This document shows positions 57,386 through 64,000 of a DNA stretch of 64,000 nt, in pieces (within the stretch, counting starts at the first letter, position 1; each line of letters starts with the position of its first letter). The stretch covers positions 310,001 to 374,000 of the forward strand of contig NZ_CADESW010000001.1 in assembly GCF_902830275.1 (NCBI RefSeq). The letters are read 5' to 3'. The translations under genes were made by a program, and so were the position numbers. The stretch comes from Burkholderia stagnalis. GTDB taxonomy: Bacteria > Pseudomonadota > Gammaproteobacteria > Burkholderiales > Burkholderiaceae. Below the pieces are notes generated by a model. It searched no databases, was not told the DNA's origin, and worked only from the letters and a program-made list of their open reading frames with translations.

Positions 57386-57824
57386 CTATTCCGGCGCCCT
57401 GACGTAGTAGATGTCCCACTCCGCCTCGTCGACTTTCCGGAATCCGTGCCGCTGGTAGAAGCGGTTCGACGCGCTTTCATGCAACGCGCCGACCTTGACC
57501 GGAAGCGCGCGGGCCTCGGCGTCGGCCACGACCGACGCGAGCACCGCCGCGCCGATCCCCTTTCCCTGGTGCGCCGGCAGGATGTACAGATGTTCGAGCG
57601 TCACGAACGCCGCGTCGGGCTTGGCGAGAAAGAATCCGACGGTCGCGCCGTCTGCCACGATGTACTTGCAGTACGCGGGATCGAAGGACGCCAGGAAGCG
57701 CGCGCGTGCCCGCTGCGGATCGAAGCGGCCGATGCGCTCGAGGCTCTCGCGCATCGCGGCGATGCGAATCGAGATCAATGCTTCGACATCGTCGTGCGTC
57801 GTGCTTGGCGTAGGTCAGGTTCAT
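57386..57824 (-). pseudogene. GNAT-family N-acetyltransferase with an N-terminal frameshift
   Basis: The domain is intact from a TTG at 57778: ISIRIAAMRESLERIG, then the acetyl-CoA motif LYILPAHQGKGIGAAVL and the C-terminal SNRFYQRHGFRKVDE (130 residues). Upstream, an ATG at 57824 with GAGGAGAG before it encodes MNLTYAKHDA, the expected first strand, but in a different frame. The expected HDDVEAL segment lies in the downstream frame, so a 1-base (or equivalent) shift around 57797-57800 separates start and domain. It is either a recent frameshift, a sequence error, or a shorter protein from TTG. Confidence 0.7.
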
Positions 57825-57888
57825 CTGCCGGCTCTCCTCGCGGCCTCGCGACGCGGCGCCATGCCGGATCGGGATGCCTCGGCGATTG

Positions 57889-58104
57889 TCAGCGATTCAC
57901 GCACGCATGTCGAACCCCGGATGCTCGCGACGATTCGCGCGCCCGGATCCGCGCAGCCAGCGGGTTCGCCCAATGCCGGTACGCAAGCTCGCCGGGATGA
58001 AAACCGTCGCTCGCGAGCGCATCGGGATGCAGCGGCAACGCGACCGACAGCACCTCGCAGTTCGGCCGGTCGCGCACGGGTCGCCGGGCAGCAGCGTCAG
58101 CCAT
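57889..58104 (-). pseudogene. C-terminal remnant of a GDSL/SGNH-type lipase or esterase
   Basis: A 71-codon frame whose middle, VALPLHPDALASDGFHPGEL followed by AYRHWANPLAARI, matches block V of SGNH hydrolases (DxxH with catalytic Asp and His). The Ser, Gly and Asn blocks that should precede it are absent; the preceding sequence belongs to the NTF2-like gene, whose stop it overlaps. It appears to be what is left after a deletion, next to another damaged gene. Confidence 0.55.
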
Positions 58105-58537
58105 CGACCTTGTAGCCGGGCAGCACCTGCCCCAGCCGCGCGCCCATCTCCGCGCCGAGTGCCTGCAGCGCGTTGAACGGGCGGATCATCACCTCGAATT
58201 CGACGATGCGTCCGTCGGTGTCGAAGCGGATCATGTCGATGCCCTTGAGCTGCTTGTCGCCGACCGTCGCGCTGAATTCGAGCACCACGCTCATCCCGTC
58301 GCCGCTGCCGAATTCACGGTGATAGGTGAAGTCCCTGAAGATCGTGATCACCGTCTGCAGCGCCATCAGCAGCGCGGGTGCCGGACCGTAAGGCTTGAAC
58401 GCCATCGGCGAGCGGAACACCGCGTCCGGATGGACGATCGAGGCCAGCGTGCTCAGGTCCTTGCTTGCGACCAGCGCATGCCAGGTTGCGAGGGACTTCG
58501 CGACAGCGGGATGGTGCGGCGTGAATGCTTCCGTCAT
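58097..58537 (-). CDS. NTF2/SnoaL-like protein
   Basis: A 146-residue NTF2-fold protein: helix HPAVAKSLATWHALVASKDL, then VHPDAVFRSPMAFKPY, FTYHREFGSGDGMSVVLEFSA and DGRIVEFEVMIRPFNALQALG. It resembles SnoaL-like proteins often found beside oxidoreductases. It is 42 bp downstream of the dienoyl-CoA reductase gene on the same strand and probably co-transcribed with it. Reaction unknown. Confidence 0.82.
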   Translation of the reverse strand: MTEAFTPHHPAVAKSLATWHALVASKDLSTLASIVHPDAVFRSPMAFKPYGPAPALLMALQTVITIFRDFTYHREFGSGDGMSVVLEFSATVGDKQLKGIDMIRFDTDGRIVEFEVMIRPFNALQALGAEMGARLGQVLPGYKVDG

Positions 58538-58579
58538 GGCGTGCTCCTTGTCGTCAGGCAGGAAAAGGTCGATCGGGTG

Positions 58580-60694
<2,115 letters not shown>

Positions 60695-60755
60695 TTAACC
60701 CTGTGTCCCCGATATGGCAAGATGCGTGCAGTCCCGTGAATTCGACCGATTCGAC

Positions 60756-61292
60756 ATGTCACTGCCTCACGCACTCCTCACCGCGCTGGCCGAGCGCCCC
60801 GGCTCCGGCTCGGAACTCGCCGGCCGCTTCGATCGCTCGATCGGCTATTTCTGGCAAGCGACGCACCAGCAGATCTATCGCGAGCTGGGCCGCCTCGAGG
60901 AGATGGAATGGATCGAATCGCTGCCCGCCGAATCCGGACGCGGCCGCAAGCGCGCGTACCGAATCCTGCCGGCCGGCAAGAAGGAGCTGCGCCGCTGGAT
61001 CGCCGAGCAGGAAGACCCGACGCCGCTGCGCGACGCGCTGATGGTGCGGCTGCGTGCGGAAGCGGTGCTCGGCCCCGCCGGCCTGGAGGACGATCTCACG
61101 CGGCGCCTGGCGCTGCATCGGGAGAAGCTCGACCTGTATCGGCAGATCGAGGCGCGCGATTTTCCGGCAGAAACGGATTCACGCGCGAAACGCCTGCAGC
61201 ACCTGGTGCTGAAGGCCGGTATCGCGCAAGAGGCGTTCTGGGTCGAGTTCGCGCAGGAGGCGCTCGACATCCTGCGGCTGCCGAAGGGATAA
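60756..61292 (+). CDS. PadR-family transcriptional regulator
   Basis: A 178-residue regulator with the PadR winged helix (ALLTALAERPGSGSELAGRF, ATHQQIYRELGRLEEMEWIE) and a C-terminal helical dimerisation domain of the Vir-like type (about 90-178). An upstream in-frame ATG at 60714 adds 14 residues outside the domain; neither start has a clear ribosome-binding site. It is divergent from fadH and almost certainly binds the two TGCAAC/GTTGCA dyads. The inducer is unknown. Confidence 0.9.
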   Translation: MSLPHALLTALAERPGSGSELAGRFDRSIGYFWQATHQQIYRELGRLEEMEWIESLPAESGRGRKRAYRILPAGKKELRRWIAEQEDPTPLRDALMVRLRAEAVLGPAGLEDDLTRRLALHREKLDLYRQIEARDFPAETDSRAKRLQHLVLKAGIAQEAFWVEFAQEALDILRLPKG

Positions 61293-61306
61293 CCGACCCG
61301 CCCGTT

Positions 61307-61765
61307 CTACCGCCTGCCGCGTTCGCCGGCCTGCGGCCTTCGAATCGGCCTCGGCGGAATGCTGTGCGACAGCACGATCGACGTGCGCGTTTCGCCGAAC
61401 ACGTTGATCTTCGCGATCAGCGCTTCGAGCTGGGGGATGTCGCTCGCGACGACTTTCATCACGTAGGAATCGTCGCCGGTCACGTGCAGGCATTCGATCA
61501 CCTCGGGCATCGACTCGAGCTGCTTGAGCAGGCGGCTCTTTTGCGGCTGCCCGGTCGTGATGCCGATCAGCGCCATGATTTCATAGCCCGCCTTCTTCGC
61601 GTTGACGCGCGCGACGAAGGCCTCGATCACGCCGGCATCCTCGAGCTTTTTCAGGCGCTCGGCCGTCGCGGGGATGGAAAGACCGACCTTGCGCGCAAGG
61701 TCCGTCTGCGACACGCGCCCCGCTTGCTGCACCTCATCCAGGATTTTCCAGTCCAGCGCATCCAT
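61307..61765 (-). CDS. Lrp/AsnC-family transcriptional regulator
   Basis: A 152-residue regulator: helix-turn-helix at MDALDWKILDEVQQAGRVSQ and LARKVGLSIPATAERLKKLE, then a RAM domain with VIECLHVTGDDSYVMKVVA. It is divergent from a LysE-type exporter gene (133 bp between starts), the standard regulator-exporter layout, so it probably activates that gene when an amino acid accumulates. Confidence 0.93.
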   Translation of the reverse strand: MDALDWKILDEVQQAGRVSQTDLARKVGLSIPATAERLKKLEDAGVIEAFVARVNAKKAGYEIMALIGITTGQPQKSRLLKQLESMPEVIECLHVTGDDSYVMKVVASDIPQLEALIAKINVFGETRTSIVLSHSIPPRPIRRPQAGERGRR

Positions 61766-61789
61766 TTTTAAGTGTCCCGGCCAAAAAAC

Positions 61790-61818
61790 GTGAAGAACAT
61801 CGAACGGATTCGTACAAT
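61790..61818 (+). promoter_or_regulatory. Possible promoter of the LysE-family gene
   Basis: GTGAAG - 17 bases - TACAAT, with a good -10 and a weak -35 as expected for an Lrp-activated promoter. The LysE start is about 80 bp downstream. Confidence 0.35.
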
Positions 61819-61898
61819 CGCCTTAAAAACAGCATAGCGGGTCACATTCGGCAGAGCTAGTATGAAACCCATTCATCGGCCCGCCTTCCGCCATCGCC

Positions 61899-62528
61899 AT
61901 GTCCATCTTCCTCAAGTCGTTCTTCATCGGCCTTTCCATCGCCGCGCCCGTCGGTCCGATAGGACTGCTGTGCATCCAGCGCAGCCTGCTCGGCGGATGG
62001 CGCATCGGTTTCGCGACCGGCCTCGGCGCCGCAACCGCCGACGGCATGTATGGCCTGATCGGCGCGCTGGGCGTCAGCGTGCTGATCACGTCCCTCACGT
62101 CGGCCGGACCGTGGCTGAGCCTGCTCGGCGGCATGTTCCTGTGCTATCTGGGCGTCAGGACCGTGCTGGCGGCGCCGGCTGGCGCGCAGGCGGCGGCCGG
62201 CCCGATGGACGCCGCCCGCTCCTACGGGTCGACGTTCCTGCTGACCGCGTCCAACCCGATGACCATCCTGTCGTTCATCGCGATCTTTGCCGCGCTCGGC
62301 ACGGGCGTCGCCGCAAGCGGGCAGAAGTCCGCCGTGATCGCGCTCGTCGTGTCCGGGGTGTTCGTCGGCTCCGCCACCTGGTGGCTGGCGCTGAGCGGCG
62401 CGGTGTCGCTGGTTCGGGAGCGGATATCGGAAAAGGCCATGCGGATCATCAACTACGCGTCCGGCATCACCGTGCTGGGTTTCGGCCTCTACCAATCGTA
62501 TCTGGGGTCGATGGTCATTTCCGCATGA
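61899..62528 (+). CDS. LysE/RhtB-family amino acid exporter
   Basis: A 209-residue membrane protein with six helices. The opening SFFIGLSIAAPVGPIGLLCI and the GLGAATADGMYGLIG stretch carry the family signature, and TASNPMTILSFIAIFA is the second conserved block. It exports an amino acid or related compound. The divergent Lrp-type gene is the likely regulator. Substrate unknown. Confidence 0.92.
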   Translation: MSIFLKSFFIGLSIAAPVGPIGLLCIQRSLLGGWRIGFATGLGAATADGMYGLIGALGVSVLITSLTSAGPWLSLLGGMFLCYLGVRTVLAAPAGAQAAAGPMDAARSYGSTFLLTASNPMTILSFIAIFAALGTGVAASGQKSAVIALVVSGVFVGSATWWLALSGAVSLVRERISEKAMRIINYASGITVLGFGLYQSYLGSMVISA

Positions 62529-62587
62529 CGCGGAACAGTTCCGCACGTCGCGCGGCCCGTATCCGCCGGCCGCGCGACGCCGCCGGA

Positions 62588-63568
62588 TCACGCGTCCGGC
62601 AGGATCACCACCTTGCCCTTGACCTGCCGGTTCGCCATCCGCGCGATCGCGTCGGCCGCGCCGGCGAGCGGCACGCGCTCGGTGATCATCGGCCGCACCT
62701 TGCCCGCCGCGAACCATTCGGCGAGCAGCCGCATGTTGGCCGCATGCTGCGCGGGATCGCGACGCACCGCGTCGCCCCAGAACACGCCGAGGATGTCGCG
62801 CTCCTTGAGCAGCGCGAGGTTCAGCGCGATCTTCGGGATTTCGCCGGCCGCGAAGCCCACCACCAGGAAGCGGCCGCGCCACGCGGTCGCGCGTAGCGCC
62901 GCCTCGCTGTACGCGCCGCCCACCGGGTCGTAGACGACGTCGGCGCCGCGCCCGCCGGTCAGCGCGTCCACGCGGCGGCGCAAGTCTTCGGTCGCATAGT
63001 CGATCGTCTCGTCGGCGCCCGCGTCGCGGCACAGCGCGAGCTTGTCCGCGCTCGACGCGGCCGCGATCACGCGCGCGCCGAGCGCCTTCGCGATCTCGAT
63101 CGCCGCGAGCCCGACGCCGCCCGCCGCGCCGAGCACGAGCAGCGTCTCGCCCGGCTGCAGGCGCGCGCGCTGCTGCAGCGCATGCAGCGACGTGCCGTAG
63201 GTCAGCACGAGCGCCGCGCCCTGGTCGAACGCCATCCCCGGCGGCAGCGCGGCGATCTGGCGCGCGTCGGCCACGCACTGCTCGGCGAACCCGCCGAAGC
63301 CGGTCGACGCGATCACGGCGTCGCCGGGCCGCCACGCGCTCACGCCTTCGCCCACCGCGTCGACCACACCGGCCAGTTCCGCGCCGGGCGAGAACGGCAG
63401 CGCCGGCTTCACCTGATACAGCCCCTGGACGATCAGCGCGTCGGGGAAATTGAGCGACGCCGCCTTCACGCGAATCCGCACCTGGCCCGCGGCCGGTTCG
63501 GGCACCGCCACGTCCTCGAGCCGCAACCGGTCGATCGGACCGAATGCGGTACACAGCAGAGCTTTCAT
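62588..63568 (-). CDS. NADPH:quinone oxidoreductase family protein (zinc-free MDR)
   Basis: A 326-residue MDR enzyme: catalytic domain (about 1-125, with FSPGAELAGVVDAVGEGV) and Rossmann domain with VLGAAGGVGLAAIEIAKALG. No zinc-binding cysteines are seen. The ATG follows AGAGAGGAAAA and overlaps the stop of the upstream AMP-dependent ligase by 4 bp, so the two are coupled. MDR enzymes paired with acyl-CoA ligases often act on enoyl-CoA or quinone substrates; the substrate here is unknown. Confidence 0.9.
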   Translation of the reverse strand: MKALLCTAFGPIDRLRLEDVAVPEPAAGQVRIRVKAASLNFPDALIVQGLYQVKPALPFSPGAELAGVVDAVGEGVSAWRPGDAVIASTGFGGFAEQCVADARQIAALPPGMAFDQGAALVLTYGTSLHALQQRARLQPGETLLVLGAAGGVGLAAIEIAKALGARVIAAASSADKLALCRDAGADETIDYATEDLRRRVDALTGGRGADVVYDPVGGAYSEAALRATAWRGRFLVVGFAAGEIPKIALNLALLKERDILGVFWGDAVRRDPAQHAANMRLLAEWFAAGKVRPMITERVPLAGAADAIARMANRQVKGKVVILPDA

Positions 63569-64000
63569 GTTTTCCTCTCTCCTTGCGCGGCCTGGCGTGC
63601 CGCTTCCTGTTCCTGCAGCTGGCGCCACAGGATCTTGCCGCTGCCCGATTTCGGCAGCGCGTCCACGAATTCGACGACGCGCGGCGCCTTGTACGACGCC
63701 ATGTGCTCGCGCGCCCACGCGATGATCGCGTCCTCGGTCAATTCGACGCGCCGCGCGGGATCCGCAACCACGACCGCCTTGACCGTCTCGCCGCGATACG
63801 GGTCGAGCGCGGCGATCACGCACACCTCCTGGATGTCCGGATGGCCGTACAGCAGCGCCTCCACCTCCGCCGGCCACACCTTGTAGCCGGCCGCGTTGAT
63901 CATCCGCTTGAGGCGGTCCACCATGAAGAAGTAGCCGTCCTCGTCCATGTAGCCGAGATCGCCGGTGCGCAGGAACGCCTTGCCGTCGATCTCGACGAAG
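63565..64000 (-). CDS. AMP-dependent acyl-CoA synthetase, C-terminal part (5' end outside window)
   Basis: The last 144 codons of an acyl-adenylate/CoA ligase; the gene continues past the window edge. FLRTGDLGYMDEDGYF is the A7 motif, RLKRMINAAGYKVWPAEVE the A8 hinge, and LPKSGSGKILWRQL carries the catalytic A10 lysine. Its stop overlaps the quinone oxidoreductase start. It differs from the ligase at 10971-12638, so the window has two. Substrate unknown. Confidence 0.9.
   Translation of the reverse strand, partial: FVEIDGKAFLRTGDLGYMDEDGYFFMVDRLKRMINAAGYKVWPAEVEALLYGHPDIQEVCVIAALDPYRGETVKAVVVADPARRVELTEDAIIAWAREHMASYKAPRVVEFVDALPKSGSGKILWRQLQEQEAARQAAQGERKT

Overview
This 64 kb window is ordinary-looking, very GC-rich, densely packed beta-proteobacterial DNA. 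It fits a Burkholderia cepacia complex species, most likely the second chromosome. The reasons are a lipase and foldase pair that matches the well-known B. cepacia lipase (mature Ser87 in a GHSQG motif), the sdhCDAB-sdhE-gltA/mdh/acnA block, a DUF4148 protein, and the abundance of LysR, Lrp and MocR regulators. I see no rRNA or tRNA gene, insertion sequence, prophage or CRISPR array. The names rest on reading the proteins by eye; no database was searched.

Layout. 0-4.6 kb: a FUSC efflux pump, then a DUF485-actP acetate permease operon. 4.6-14 kb: a BON-domain protein, a LysR regulator, a quinone oxidoreductase, a large MalT-like (LAL) ATP-dependent LuxR regulator, an NTF2-like protein, an AlkK-like acyl-CoA ligase and the glyoxalase/chaperone HchA. 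14-20 kb: an NTF2-like gene and MFS pump divergent from a LysR gene, then a dimethylargininase-Lrp-LysP group. 20-33.6 kb: a TCA-cycle supercluster, with sdhCDAB-sdhE-gltA and a GntR regulator on the minus strand, and mdh, a CitE-like lyase, a small secreted protein, a PrpD-like dehydratase and acnA on the plus strand. 34-36 kb: a secreted sedolisin (S53) protease. 36-42 kb: a polyamine-type ABC importer divergent from a MocR regulator. 42-44.3 kb: lipase lipA and its foldase lifO. 44.5-47.8 kb: a TonB-dependent copper receptor, a DUF2946 protein and cytochrome b561. 48-53.9 kb: a Pr6Pr membrane protein, a degenerate LytM/NlpD-like lipoprotein, small proteins, 6-phosphogluconate dehydrogenase, and a sirtuin-methyltransferase pair. 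53.9-55.4 kb: a long stretch without a convincing protein gene that carries two minus-strand terminators. 55.4-64 kb: a luciferase-like oxidoreductase, regulators, a decaying GNAT/GDSL patch, a 2,4-dienoyl-CoA reductase divergent from a PadR regulator, an Lrp-LysE pair, and a quinone oxidoreductase overlapping the end of an AMP-dependent ligase.

How the genes fit together. Central carbon metabolism dominates: acetate uptake, acyl-CoA activation, beta-oxidation accessory steps and most of the TCA cycle sit together. Secreted enzymes (lipase, serine protease) supply outside substrates.

The most interesting signals are regulatory. (1) Five C6-N4-G6-type dyads occur only between about 4.4 and 12.95 kb, in the intergenic regions around the LAL regulator, and suggest an undescribed local regulon. 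(2) Two overlapping lux-box-like dyads sit at quorum-sensing promoter spacing upstream of the sedolisin. (3) An intrinsic terminator with a possible competing helix lies 155 nt upstream of the sirtuin gene on the same strand, so it may be an attenuator leader. (4) A compact promoter-to-terminator unit near 55.1 kb looks like a small RNA. (5) A perfect 16-bp palindrome lies between gntR and mdh, and a pair of palindromes lies between padR and fadH.
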